39,503 bases of DNA, taken from Branchiostoma floridae (lineage: Eukaryota; Chordata; Leptocardii; Amphioxiformes; Branchiostomatidae). Positions within the stretch are counted from its first letter, which is position 1. Every line of letters starts with the position of its first letter. Below, in pieces: positions 33,701 through 36,511 of this stretch. Below the pieces are notes generated by a model. That model made no database searches. It was not told the DNA's origin and saw only the letters and a list, made by a program, of their open reading frames with translations. A program made the translations under genes and the position numbers. The stretch spans positions 30,575,692 through 30,615,194 of the forward strand of contig NC_049980.1 in assembly GCF_000003815.2 (NCBI RefSeq), in the 5' to 3' direction.

Positions 33701-34660
33701 ACAACGCAGTAAGCCTAGTCAAGTTTTATTCCAAAATAATCCAAACGCGTGAAGTTGCCATAGTGACAAATGTACTACCAGATGGACAACAGGTGTGTGA
33801 GACTTAGCGCCGACCCTATATGTTAATCTCAGCGCTAGCAGTAGCAGTAAGACCGCCATGCATGGGCCAGCTAAGTACGGGCCTTATTGCGAAGAATGAG
33901 CTGTTTTGCATTATTACCCACATCTACGGAAGTAGCTTACGTTGTATTAGCTCCGCAACGGGATTTTTGGATGTGGCCTTTAAGTAGATATCAAGTATTG
34001 TAAACCATCATAATACTCTCCATGAAGGAATGGCTTTTTTCTAACACATCAGCTTTTATGATAAATCTGATCTTAGCGGCAGTTTCAAAGGAAAGTATTA
34101 AACATACATTAATGCAAGCCAAGTATGGCTTTAATTTTTTTTCTTACCATCAGAAAAGTTATCATTTAAGCACTGTACAGATGATCTCTATACTTCATCG
34201 ACTAGTATATATGTTTACCACATACGACGGACTGCTGTGTGATGCTGTTACTGTGTGTATGGGGAATACTGATATGTTACCCTGAAATTTCAAACGATTA
34301 TTGCACTATTAGGGCTCTTAATGACAAGACATTCAAGGCACAGCCGTGCTTAATGTTATAAAAAGATTTGCATAATCCACGGCGATGTCCCTGGCATAAA
34401 TCCAGCTAATACTTAAAGAAATTGAATTTTTCTTCGCAGTCACTTGTTCCCTACCAGGGCTTGCTTTGAGTGTTTTTTTTAATTCTTTGCAGTACCTGCA
34501 TCGGCAAATGAAATCACCGAGCAGCCCACGTCACCCAGCGCATGCGTACAACAAGCCATCGTCACAGTACATCCGGGACCCGTGGGTATCCCAGAATGCC
34601 CTGGACAAAGAGGCGAACCTGGTGAAATACTACCTACAGCTGCTGGGCTATGAACCATGA
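564..34660 (+). CDS. PCSK1: Proprotein convertase subtilisin/kexin type 1-like (PC1/3; amphioxus aPC3-type), 16 coding exons
   Basis: This is a calcium-dependent serine endoprotease that cleaves prohormones after paired basic residues in secretory granules. Coding exons: 564-743, 18992-19096, 20859-20990, 21487-21633, 21943-22019, 23218-23306, 24878-25050, 26995-27207, 27929-28029, 28501-28728, 29092-29246, 29676-29809, 30198-30338, 31501-31605, 33155-33331, 34493-34660. They total 2325 nt, or 774 residues. Order: signal peptide (about 1-21), propeptide ending RARSKR110, S8 catalytic domain (about 130-455; Asp174, His215, Asn316, Ser389), P domain (about 464-600, RRGDL 521-525), and a tail without cysteine-rich repeats or a membrane segment. 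That tail excludes furin, PC5 and PC7 architecture. Asn at the oxyanion position excludes PC2, which has Asp there. Human PC1 is 753 residues, a close length. Intron phases in order are 0,0,0,0,2,1,0,0,2,2,1,0,0,0,0. The identification comes from remembered family sequences, not a search. Confidence 0.95.
744..2857. other. Intron 1, first part: no feature recognised
   Basis: This is the start of the 18.2 kb first intron. The longest open frame here (909-1349, 146 codons) has no recognisable protein character and is judged fortuitous. I see no repeat or RNA gene. Confidence 0.5.
2858..3403. repeat. 185-bp tandem repeat, about 2.9 copies
   Basis: Units begin near 2860, 3045 and 3230, each opening AAAATTGAAGATTGAAGATG and ending GCTCTATAACGGTGA. 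The first two are nearly identical. The third is more diverged and carries a deletion of the segment around the AAAGAACGAGTG motif. Confidence 0.9.
3404..5440. other. Intron 1: no feature recognised
   Basis: This is an AT-rich intronic sequence. The short open frames (for example 4546-4842) show no recognisable protein. A small inverted repeat of the type GGATGTGTCAAG / CTTGACACATCC occurs near 5250-5330. Confidence 0.4.
5441..5845. repeat. Two-copy direct repeat, about 191-bp unit
   Basis: Copy 1 starts CATACCCCATTAGGAAGGCC at 5441 and copy 2 at 5632. Both contain GATGCTTCCATATGGTTG and CTTGTTTTCTGATCTTGC, and end in ACCCGGCTTTTAG. Copy 2 carries two insertions: about 10 bp early in the unit (attaataaca region) and about 18 bp in its middle (aggttcaaataaggttaa region). 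Confidence 0.85.
5908..7085. promoter_or_regulatory. Group of CRE-like sites in intron 1
   Basis: Perfect palindromic CREs (TGACGTCA) occur at 5908-5915, 5919-5926 and 7078-7085. A near-CRE TGACGTAA lies at 7060-7067 and TTACGTCAT near 6512-6520. The first pair is spaced 11 bp, about one helical turn. The 7078 site is followed by TTTCCGG, an ETS-like core. PC1/3 is a known CREB target in vertebrates. However, the ATGGCGG...TGACGTCA context at 5870-5926 also resembles dispersed repeats, so a regulatory role is inference. Confidence 0.35.
7395..7625 (+). repeat. Dispersed repeat, copy in intron 1
   Basis: This segment closely resembles 32897-33120 in intron 14. Shared blocks include CACAAATTGTAGAAA, AACCCAACC, TTAGAAATAG and ACTTGCAATTAGCCTC. 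It is an unnamed interspersed family with no coding capacity visible. Confidence 0.8.
7688..7787. other. Assembly gap of 100 N
   Basis: Exactly 100 undetermined bases, a conventional placeholder length, so the true gap size is unknown. Any translation crossing it is meaningless. Confidence 0.99.
7905..8250 (+). mobile_element. tRNA-derived SINE
   Basis: A tRNA-like head carries a box B match (GGTTCAAACCC near 7951-7961). It is followed by the body TGTGCCCTTGGGAAAGGCA and a 3' end with GTGTGAGTGGATCAAATAAA. The same body and 3' end occur in reverse at 9580-9865, so these are two copies of one family. Confidence 0.75.
8406..8600. repeat. Long palindromic (fold-back) element
   Basis: The left arm contains AATATAAAAATTTTGAAAAA, then TGCACTAACATCAATTCT and ATCTAGTGCAAA. 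The right arm from 8505 repeats these in reverse complement with few mismatches. Arms are about 80-90 bp with a very short centre, ending near 8585-8600. It is probably a non-autonomous DNA element (MITE-like); the transcript would form a long hairpin. Confidence 0.85.
8601..9579. other. Intron 1: degenerate short repeats only
   Basis: Imperfect recurrences of a GGCCAGGTGGTC-like motif lie between about 8640 and 8890. The open frame 8909-9268 is not recognisable as a protein. Nothing else is seen. Confidence 0.4.
9580..9865 (-). mobile_element. tRNA-derived SINE, minus strand
   Basis: Read on the minus strand it has a head with GAGTTCAAATCC (box B-like), a body TTGGGAAATGCACTGAACAC, and a 3' end containing GGATCAAATAAATCTG and CAATACAAACATGG. 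It matches the layout and 3' end of the SINE at 7905-8250. Confidence 0.7.
9930..10180 (-). mobile_element. Degenerate LINE 3' remnant
   Basis: On the minus strand a short frame contains [14 protein letters not shown], similar to the C-terminal region of many non-LTR retrotransposon proteins. Stops follow, and then a repetitive GAGGTGAGGTGAGG tail. The similarity is from memory and the fragment is broken. Confidence 0.45.
10080..10255 (+). repeat. Dispersed repeat shared with intron 13
   Basis: This stretch aligns with 31110-31255. Common elements are GAAATTACTTC, GACGTTT, AGTGACATC and CATCTAAC, followed by a segment ending ACT-x-ACTC. Divergence is considerable. It overlaps the LINE remnant above, so it may be part of the same element. 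Confidence 0.55.
10260..12400. other. Intron 1: no gene recognised
   Basis: Several overlapping minus-strand frames (10745-11443) contain no recognisable domain. They may be remnants of a mobile element, but I cannot name one. No tRNA or clear repeat is seen. Confidence 0.35.
12405..12900 (-). repeat. (CTTTATTT)n microsatellite and adjoining repeat remnant
   Basis: About four copies of an 8-bp CTTTATTT unit occupy 12408-12441, resembling the 3' tail of a minus-strand retroelement. The motif CAGTTT-x-x-x-TTCTGAATGA-x-A-x-GATG before it (12374-12402) recurs near 12787-12812, so the tail may separate two copies of a related sequence. Confidence 0.5.
12901..14189. other. Intron 1: nothing recognised
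   Basis: No open frame longer than about 60 codons on either strand, and no repeat or RNA gene visible. Confidence 0.4.
14190..15915 (-). mobile_element. 5'-truncated non-LTR retrotransposon (LINE)
   Basis: The element lies on the minus strand. Its 5' truncation is near 15915, inside the reverse transcriptase. Its 3' end carries a CAATAAAG signal (reverse complement of 14211-14218) and a CATTCATTCATT tail (14193-14205). Simple-repeat tails and 5' truncation are typical of target-primed LINE insertion. The reading frame is intact for 533 codons, which suggests a fairly recent insertion. No APE endonuclease remains. Confidence 0.9.
14314..15915 (-). pseudogene. LINE ORF2 fragment: reverse transcriptase and zinc-knuckle C-terminus
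   Basis: The open frame runs from 15915 (just after a TGA) to a stop at 14314, 533 residues. Reverse transcriptase block [13 protein letters not shown], is at residues 10-21. RQGCNLSP is at 70-77 and the catalytic YADD at 111-114. Near the C-terminus a CQFC...H...C pattern matches the zinc-binding region found at the end of many LINE proteins. There is no genuine start, since the fingers region and endonuclease are missing, so it is a dead fragment rather than a gene. Clade assignment would need a search. Confidence 0.9.
15926..17776. other. Intron 1: no gene recognised
   Basis: Short overlapping frames on both strands show no family resemblance. Low-complexity TGTGTGT/TTTG sequence lies near 16438-16465. 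Nothing else can be supported. Confidence 0.4.
17777..18153 (+). repeat. Older, larger copies of the region upstream of exon 2
   Basis: Two diverged blocks (from about 17777 and 17967) share CCCTAGAATAAT or CTCTAGAATGAT, GACCACATTCCA or AACCACATTCCA, and a TGATGATC-x-C-x-GCTCTC stretch resembling the TGCTAATTCCCGCTCTC of the array downstream. They look like earlier, roughly 170-190 bp, duplications of the same acceptor region. An (AATT)n-like run is at 18089-18113. Confidence 0.6.
18154..19033 (+). repeat. Tandem array of exon 2 splice-acceptor copies (minisatellite at an intron-exon junction)
   Basis: Unit starts are 18154, 18234, 18314, 18396, 18476, 18556, 18635, 18715, 18795, 18874 and 18954, with lengths 80, 80, 82, 80, 80, 79, 80, 80, 79, 80. 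Each unit has CTAAT (branch-point-like), CCCGCTCTCTGTGTCTGCC as pyrimidine tract, TACAG (TGCAG once) and then ATAGGGAACCTGGAGGAT, the first 18 nt of exon 2. Copy exon starts are 18192, 18272, 18354, 18434, 18514, 18593, 18673, 18753, 18832 and 18912; the real one is 18992. High identity between copies implies recent expansion or homogenisation. Confidence 0.97.
18992..19096 (+). CDS. PCSK1: PCSK1 exon 2: middle of propeptide (residues 61-95)
   Basis: It continues the propeptide with [10 protein letters not shown] and contains the internal cleavage site HRSRR (77-81), matching the secondary autocleavage site of convertase propeptides. A KR pair follows at 88-89. The acceptor is ...CTGTACAG and the donor GTGAGT, phase 0 at both ends. 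Its first 18 nt and the preceding 38 nt are copied ten times upstream. Only this copy reads on as GAT CAC TAC CTC TTC and encodes the conserved propeptide. Confidence 0.95.
19097..20858. other. Intron 2
   Basis: It contains a decayed antisense LINE fragment (19520-19700) and a palindromic CRE (TGACGTCA) at 20297-20304. The rest shows no recognisable feature. Confidence 0.6.
19520..19700 (-). mobile_element. Decayed LINE C-terminal fragment
   Basis: Translated on the minus strand, one frame reads [19 protein letters not shown] and then [11 protein letters not shown]. It aligns with [19 protein letters not shown] and DEQHFILHC of the LINE in intron 1. The C-x2-C...H...C zinc-knuckle spacing is therefore retained. 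Frameshifts lie on its 5' side and a stop downstream. It is a relative of the 14190-15915 element, in the same orientation. Confidence 0.7.
20859..20990 (+). CDS. PCSK1: PCSK1 exon 3: end of propeptide, primary autocleavage site (residues 96-139)
   Basis: It encodes the W-V-A-Q-Q stretch and the primary furin-type autocleavage site RARSKR (105-110). The mature N-terminus (Gly111) follows, then [10 protein letters not shown], the conserved lead-in to the catalytic domain. Acceptor TTTCACAG, donor GTAGGT, phase 0. Confidence 0.95.
20991..21486. other. Intron 3
   Basis: Most of it is occupied by the LINE 3' end at 21011-21235. The remainder has nothing recognisable. Confidence 0.6.
21011..21235 (-). 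mobile_element. LINE 3'-end fragment
   Basis: The minus-strand translation gives RKTQRRV, a stop, [17 protein letters not shown], then TAA. This is a typical C-terminus of LINE ORF2 proteins (W-R-x-x-x-x-G-L-C-x-x-R-G). It is followed by a TAAGTAAGTAATTAAGTAAG tail. The in-frame stop shows it is decayed. Confidence 0.7.
21487..21633 (+). CDS. PCSK1: PCSK1 exon 4: catalytic domain with active-site Asp174 (residues 140-188)
   Basis: It contains [12 protein letters not shown] and [15 protein letters not shown]. The first Asp of LDDG (Asp174) is the catalytic-triad aspartate. The stretch IEKDHPDL is closer to furin than to vertebrate PC1, suggesting retained ancestral sequence. Acceptor AACACAG, donor GTAAGT, phase 0. 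Confidence 0.95.
21634..21942. other. Intron 4: nothing recognised
   Basis: A 309-bp intron with GTAAGT and TTGCAG ends. No internal feature seen beyond ordinary AT-rich sequence. Confidence 0.6.
21943..22019 (+). CDS. PCSK1: PCSK1 exon 5: catalytic domain (residues 189-213 plus split codon)
   Basis: It encodes [12 protein letters not shown], the acidic calcium-binding stretch conserved in convertases. It ends two bases into the codon for Lys214. Acceptor TTGCAG, donor GTGAGT, phase 2. Confidence 0.95.
22020..23217. other. Intron 5
   Basis: It holds a fold-back repeat (22209-22342) and a short (TA)n microsatellite near 23115-23132. No gene is recognised. Confidence 0.6.
22209..22342. repeat. 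Fold-back (inverted) repeat, about 134 bp
   Basis: The left arm reads CGCCAAAAAGTA...ACTCAAG, then TGGATATGATGTTGGAAATC. The right arm gives the reverse complement, ending CTTGAGTAACTTTTGGCG. The centre contains further ATATCCAG/CTGGATAT inversions. MITE-like, with no coding capacity. Confidence 0.8.
23218..23306 (+). CDS. PCSK1: PCSK1 exon 6: catalytic domain with active-site His215
   Basis: The first base completes Lys214, followed directly by [11 protein letters not shown], where His215 is the catalytic histidine. A potential N-glycosylation sequon N-N-S lies at 228-230. Acceptor CTCGTAG, donor GTAAGA; the exon ends one base into Gly244 (phase 1). Confidence 0.95.
23307..24877. other. Intron 6: nothing firmly recognised
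   Basis: Minus-strand frames at 23407-23709 and 23924-24187 are not recognisable. A GGAGTTCGATCC motif near 24403 resembles a tRNA box B but has no supporting tRNA head. Confidence 0.4.
24878..25050 (+). CDS. PCSK1: PCSK1 exon 7: catalytic domain (residues 244-301)
   Basis: It encodes [14 protein letters not shown] and the highly conserved [15 protein letters not shown] substrate-pocket segment, ending GVRE301. The donor GTCAGG is weaker than most in the gene; an alternative GT six bases earlier would break the junction with exon 8. Degenerate copies of the 3' end of this exon lie at 25246-25342 and 25404-25490. Confidence 0.93.
25246..25342 (+). repeat. Degenerate copy of exon 7 3' end plus donor region (copy 1)
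   Basis: The TGGCTCGGGCCGCTTTCGAG and AAGGGAGACAGGGAGATCAGGA segments copy the last 40 or so bases of exon 7 and its donor. The following intron sequence (GTTTTATTC..TTCGAAT, TTTTAGGGTAGAGA) is copied too. The donor GT is replaced by AT, so it cannot splice normally. A T/G homopolymer run lies just before it (25222-25244). Confidence 0.85.
25404..25490 (+). repeat. Degenerate copy of exon 7 3' end (copy 2)
   Basis: GGAGGGGCCCAAGAAACTGG, then CTCGGGAGTTCAGCACCAA, matches exon 7 (GGAGGGGCCGGAGAAACTGG) with a deletion across the junction. It is followed by TTTTATT..ATACATGTTTTAGGGTAGAGA, as after the real exon. Confidence 0.75.
26509..26618 (+). repeat. Degenerate copy of exon 8 acceptor and 5' end (copy A)
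   Basis: ATACATATTTAACAGGGACG, then TTGGTGGTAAGGAGTCCATC, copies the acceptor and start of exon 8. A stop (TAA) appears early in the exon frame. It continues GACTGTGACAACTGGTATCTG. Confidence 0.85.
26660..26768 (+). repeat. Copy of exon 8 acceptor and 5' end (copy B)
   Basis: GCAATATAAATAC...GTTTACCAG precedes an intact frame reading [17 protein letters not shown]. It lacks the catalytic GNGG, with the oxyanion Asn deleted, and runs to a TGA at about 26774. The splice acceptor is intact, but no donor follows the coding-like part. Confidence 0.88.
26995..27207 (+). CDS. PCSK1: PCSK1 exon 8: catalytic domain with oxyanion Asn316 (residues 302-372)
   Basis: It begins [17 protein letters not shown], with Asn316 as the oxyanion-hole residue. 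The CNCDGY-like loop (CDCDGY, 324-329), SISSASQQG and the STLAT segment follow. Acceptor TTTACCAG, donor GTAAGT, phase 0. Partial copies of both its ends are present in the flanking introns. Confidence 0.95.
27208..27928. other. Intron 8
   Basis: Its first 325 bp are three copies of the exon 8 3' end with linkers (see 27297-27530). From 27531 to 27928 no feature is recognised. Confidence 0.65.
27297..27530 (+). repeat. Three tandem copies of exon 8 3' end and donor
   Basis: The exon end TACAGCAGCGGGGAGTACAA, then GGACCAGAAAATAGTAAG (real copy 27175-27212), recurs at 27297-27323, 27349-27389 and 27492-27530. The first copy is shortened, and it and the second have GC instead of GT at the donor; the third keeps GT. 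Linkers share CTATGTTCGG, GGGCTG-x-AGGCTGCTC, CCAACATAG-x-TTAGATACTTG. Confidence 0.92.
27929..28029 (+). CDS. PCSK1: PCSK1 exon 9: catalytic domain with active-site Ser389
   Basis: It contains [18 protein letters not shown]; Ser389 in GTSA is the catalytic serine. The following AAAP differs from the ASAP I recall for human PC1 and furin, and resembles PC2. Acceptor GCGCACAG, donor GTAAGA; the exon ends two bases into Asn406. Confidence 0.95.
28030..28500. other. Intron 9: nothing recognised
   Basis: A 471-bp intron with GTAAGA and TTCTAG ends; no repeats or genes seen. Confidence 0.6.
28501..28728 (+). CDS. PCSK1: PCSK1 exon 10: end of catalytic domain, start of P domain (to residue 481 plus split codon)
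   Basis: It encodes [20 protein letters not shown] and [15 protein letters not shown], the conserved close of the catalytic domain, then WKTVPEK, where the P domain begins. Acceptor GTTTCTAG, donor GTAAGA, phase 2. Confidence 0.95.
28729..29091. other. Intron 10: nothing recognised
   Basis: A 363-bp AT-rich intron. A short imperfect repetition of GTTATCAA and GATAACTTGGTTA motifs lies before the acceptor (28986-29050). Confidence 0.55.
29092..29246 (+). CDS. PCSK1: PCSK1 exon 11: P domain with RRGDL motif
   Basis: It completes Arg482 and encodes the P-domain core, including [18 protein letters not shown] with RRGDL at 521-525, a hallmark of the family, and LTSPSG. The acceptor is GAAAAG after a pyrimidine-rich stretch; the donor is GTGAGA; phase 1. 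Confidence 0.94.
29247..29675. other. Intron 11: nothing recognised
   Basis: A 429-bp intron containing only a short AT run (29422-29433). Confidence 0.6.
29676..29809 (+). CDS. PCSK1: PCSK1 exon 12: P domain (residues 534-578)
   Basis: It encodes [12 protein letters not shown] and then [15 protein letters not shown], the conserved W-x-F-M-S-x-H-x-W-G-E signature of convertase P domains, ending WTLTIEDK. Acceptor TTTCAG, donor GTCAGT, phase 0. Confidence 0.95.
29810..30197. other. Intron 12: nothing recognised
   Basis: A 388-bp intron, no features seen. Confidence 0.6.
30198..30338 (+). CDS. PCSK1: PCSK1 exon 13: end of P domain and start of tail (residues 579-625)
   Basis: It contains [11 protein letters not shown], closing the P domain, and [15 protein letters not shown]. 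Vertebrate PC1 has an RR pair at the corresponding place, its C-terminal maturation site. Here the aligned residues are D-R-N. Acceptor CCAATAG, donor GTAAGG, phase 0. Confidence 0.94.
30590..30870 (+). mobile_element. Possible tRNA-derived SINE
   Basis: GTGAGTTCGATCCCTGGCC (about 30651-30669) resembles a tRNA box B and its flank. A non-coding body and a 3' part ending in ATGAGCTCCACTC...CTACCTGGGGCGGGT follow. It differs from the SINEs at 7905 and 9580, so it would be another family. Ends are not defined. Confidence 0.45.
31110..31255 (+). repeat. Dispersed repeat shared with intron 1
   Basis: It aligns with 10080-10255 through GAAATTACTTC, GACGTTTCCAGTGACATCAT, CATCTAACTTC and CACTAACTC. 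This is the better preserved copy in its first half. Confidence 0.55.
31280..31347. repeat. 68-nt near-perfect hairpin
   Basis: The left arm ACGCAGAGGGTCCAACGTCG, then TCGC, pairs with GCGACGACGTTGGACCCTAT, then GCGT, with a single mismatch. The stem is about 24-25 bp and the loop about 18-20 nt. Either a tiny inverted-repeat transposon relic or a structured transcript. Confidence 0.85.
31501..31605 (+). CDS. PCSK1: PCSK1 exon 14: Ala/Pro-rich linker (residues 626-660)
   Basis: This is a short low-complexity exon reading [20 protein letters not shown] and then [10 protein letters not shown]. It is held by a strong acceptor (CTCTCCCCAG) and donor (GTGAGC), is phase 0 at both ends, and keeps the frame. 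It probably forms a flexible linker between the P domain and the C-terminal sorting tail. Conservation cannot be judged from the sequence alone. Confidence 0.85.
32161..32493. mobile_element. MITE-like element with long terminal inverted repeats
   Basis: The left arm runs GGTTTCGTAGCCCA..., AGTCCACTATCATAGAATGA, TTTTAAGGTAT-x-TTGTTCTA, GACATCATGGT. The right arm is its reverse complement and ends GGGCTACGAAAC. Arms are about 120 bp and the element about 333 bp. There is no open frame, so it is non-autonomous. Confidence 0.88.
32897..33120 (+). repeat. Dispersed repeat, copy in intron 14
   Basis: Second copy of the sequence at 7395-7625, sharing CACAAATTGTAGAAA, AACCCAACC, TTAGAAATAG, TCACTGTTC and ACTTGCAATTAGCCTC. 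It ends only about 35 bp before exon 15. Confidence 0.8.
33155..33331 (+). CDS. PCSK1: PCSK1 exon 15: acidic C-terminal tail (residues 661-719)
   Basis: It encodes [16 protein letters not shown] and an acidic segment ending LRPWEAFK. The acceptor is TATTTCAG and the donor GTATGT, phase 0, joining in frame to exon 16. No family motif is recognised, as expected for the variable PC1 tail. Confidence 0.87.
33332..34492. other. Intron 15: nothing recognised
   Basis: A 1161-bp intron without visible repeats or genes; the open frame 34022-34285 is not protein-like. Confidence 0.55.
34493..34660 (+). CDS. PCSK1: PCSK1 exon 16: C-terminus and stop (residues 720-774)
   Basis: It encodes [15 protein letters not shown] and ends with an amphipathic helix-like stretch, [20 protein letters not shown], before TGA. 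The helix recalls the C-terminal granule-sorting helix of vertebrate PC1/3. The acceptor TTCTTTGCAG follows a long pyrimidine tract. Confidence 0.9.
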   Translation, partial: YLHRQMKSPSSPRHPAHAYNKPSSQYIRDPWVSQNALDKEANLVKYYLQLLGYEP

Positions 34661-34677
34661 AAAAAAACGTGAAAGAA

Positions 34678-34733
34678 AATAAAACGGAACGCCAGAAACT
34701 GGAACGAAATACAAACTGGTCTTAGAGAATAAA
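34678..34733 (+). terminator. Candidate polyadenylation signals of PCSK1
   Basis: AATAAA occurs at 34678-34683 and again at 34728-34733, 18 and 68 nt after the stop codon. Either could end a short 3' UTR, the second being more usual in distance. A longer 3' UTR cannot be excluded. Confidence 0.5.
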
Positions 34734-35946
34734 ATTGTAGAAATCATGTATGGTTACCGTCTGATAGTATGCATATGATCATGATAAGTGATTTTTTCAT
34801 CAGATTTCCTATCTGTGTGAGATTACCAAGAGTCCATGTCGACAGACGAGCTTTATTTTTGATGATTTAGAGCTAGCAGGAGTTACTGCACTCCGCAACC
34901 ACAGTGGGAACAAACGACAAACAGATAAGAAAGTAAATAAGACTGTTGACTAATGACGATCTTCTTTCTCATTGACCGAAAGATATCAGAATGAAATGTG
35001 GGTGATACAGTTACACCGTAAAACGACCTAAACCAGATATCCTCGCATTGTCCTGCTATTTATCTAATAATCAATAGACACAAGACCTGTTGTCTTGACC
35101 TTGATTTACCCATCCTGTTATATGAAAAGTGAAGAGAAATAGGAAAAGAGTGGGCGACAATCTCTCTAAAGCAGCACAAAAGTAATTTTGCCTCAATCTT
35201 ATATCACCAGAACAGCTCTTAATACGTGCTCCTTTGCACATTTAATTTCATCTGAACGGTCTGAAACAGTTTGTAAAGTTGAAGCAATAGGCAAGGAGTT
35301 AATAGCCACCCTTGATATTGACATTGTAAGATGCATATTCCTCGACTGCAGCATGCTAGCAAAGTGGAAAAAGGCGTTTAAGCTGGTACACTTCATAGCA
35401 TTCACGCACGAGACGGCACCAATATTGTCCCCCGTCCCTTATTGTTTGATGCACTGGTCATTTCACCAGAGCACTATTGGGTGGCAATGACCTCTTACAA
35501 TACGGAAACTACATAAAACCAATATGTAAGACCATGTTGATGGTCTGTGTGGGCGGGGATAGCGTTTTGACATGAAATTTTCCGAGGCTGAATCGTTTGA
35601 ACGCCTTTGACCGTTTCCTCATAACAAACTGTCCAATAGCTTTAGTGGAACGTTATGGGTACTCGGGTAATTTCAACAAAATTTGTGGCAGTAAGATACA
35701 AAGCAACTTTACCTTATGATAATTCGACAAAACATATTCAGCACGTACCAAATATCAATCTTAACCCGAAAATAAAACAAAATCCAGATCCTCCTTGATG
35801 AGTATGACACCTTGTCGGTGAAGAATCTCCGTTTGGTGTAAAGTTCTGAAAACTGGACAAAGGTCGGAGTTGATACTATATGGATACTGCCATCCAATTT
35901 GCAATGGTGTGTTATGTGCAGACTGCTAACCAACATGTATGTGGCT
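34734..35946. other. 3' flank: nothing recognised
   Basis: No recognisable gene. The 100-codon frame at 35188-35490 has no family resemblance and is opposed by another frame on the other strand. Confidence 0.45.
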
Positions 35947-36511
35947 CTGTGGTATAGAGCGTTTTCACGTGACTTTCATAGGGACGCCAATTTGGAGGAA
36001 ATGTTATGTTTAGCGTTTAGGACATCTAGAGATCGTATACCCCTCTCACATAGCTTCTATTGTAAGTGTGTAAAAAAATACGGCTCTCGGTGTTAAATGT
36101 TGGCACATACATGATGGCACATTGGCGCACCGAATCTCTGTTTGTTAATTTTTTTTGGGGGGACAGATTAGTCGGAAGGCTTTTTGATCATCACTCGTGA
36201 TGATCGCGATTAGTGAAATCGTTTTCAGTGTCTTTCCAAAAGCACAATGTCGGAGCATGGCAGGCATCGAACCCGGGACGTCTTAGTTCTGAGCCCATCG
36301 CTCTACCGTGTTATGCCATACCGACGCCAAGTGTGTAAAAACTTACACAGAAAAACATCAGAAAGACACATAAAACCCCTCTTAAAAGTCTTGAGCTACT
36401 GTATGTGCTATGATATGCAAATCAAGGTCACCAATGTGGCGGCAAGCACTTACACGCAGGCTTTATTCGGTTGTCTTACGTTTGTGTTCGTGAAAACGCT
36501 CTATATCACAG
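35947..36511. mobile_element. Non-autonomous DNA transposon with 23-bp TIRs
   Basis: The left end CTGTGGTATAGAGCGTTTTC (continuing ACG) matches the reverse complement of the right end at 36489-36511 in 22 of 23 positions. The 565-bp body has no transposase frame and contains a SINE-like insert. Target-site duplication is not clear. Confidence 0.75.
36175..36330 (-). mobile_element. tRNA-derived SINE fragment, minus strand
   Basis: The minus strand reads GGTAGAGCGATGGGCTCAGA, then CCCGGGTTCGATGCC (box B), then TTGTGCTTTTGGAAAGACAC. That is the tRNA head and the start of the body seen in the SINE at 7905. It lies inside the TIR element at 35947-36511. Confidence 0.65.

Noticed and set aside
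564-34660. Assignment as PC2 or furin
   Set aside because: The oxyanion residue is Asn (PC2 has Asp), and there is no Cys-rich region or transmembrane segment after the P domain (furin, PC5, PC7).
35188-35490. 100-codon frame in the 3' flank
   Set aside because: Not protein-like in composition and opposed by a frame on the other strand.
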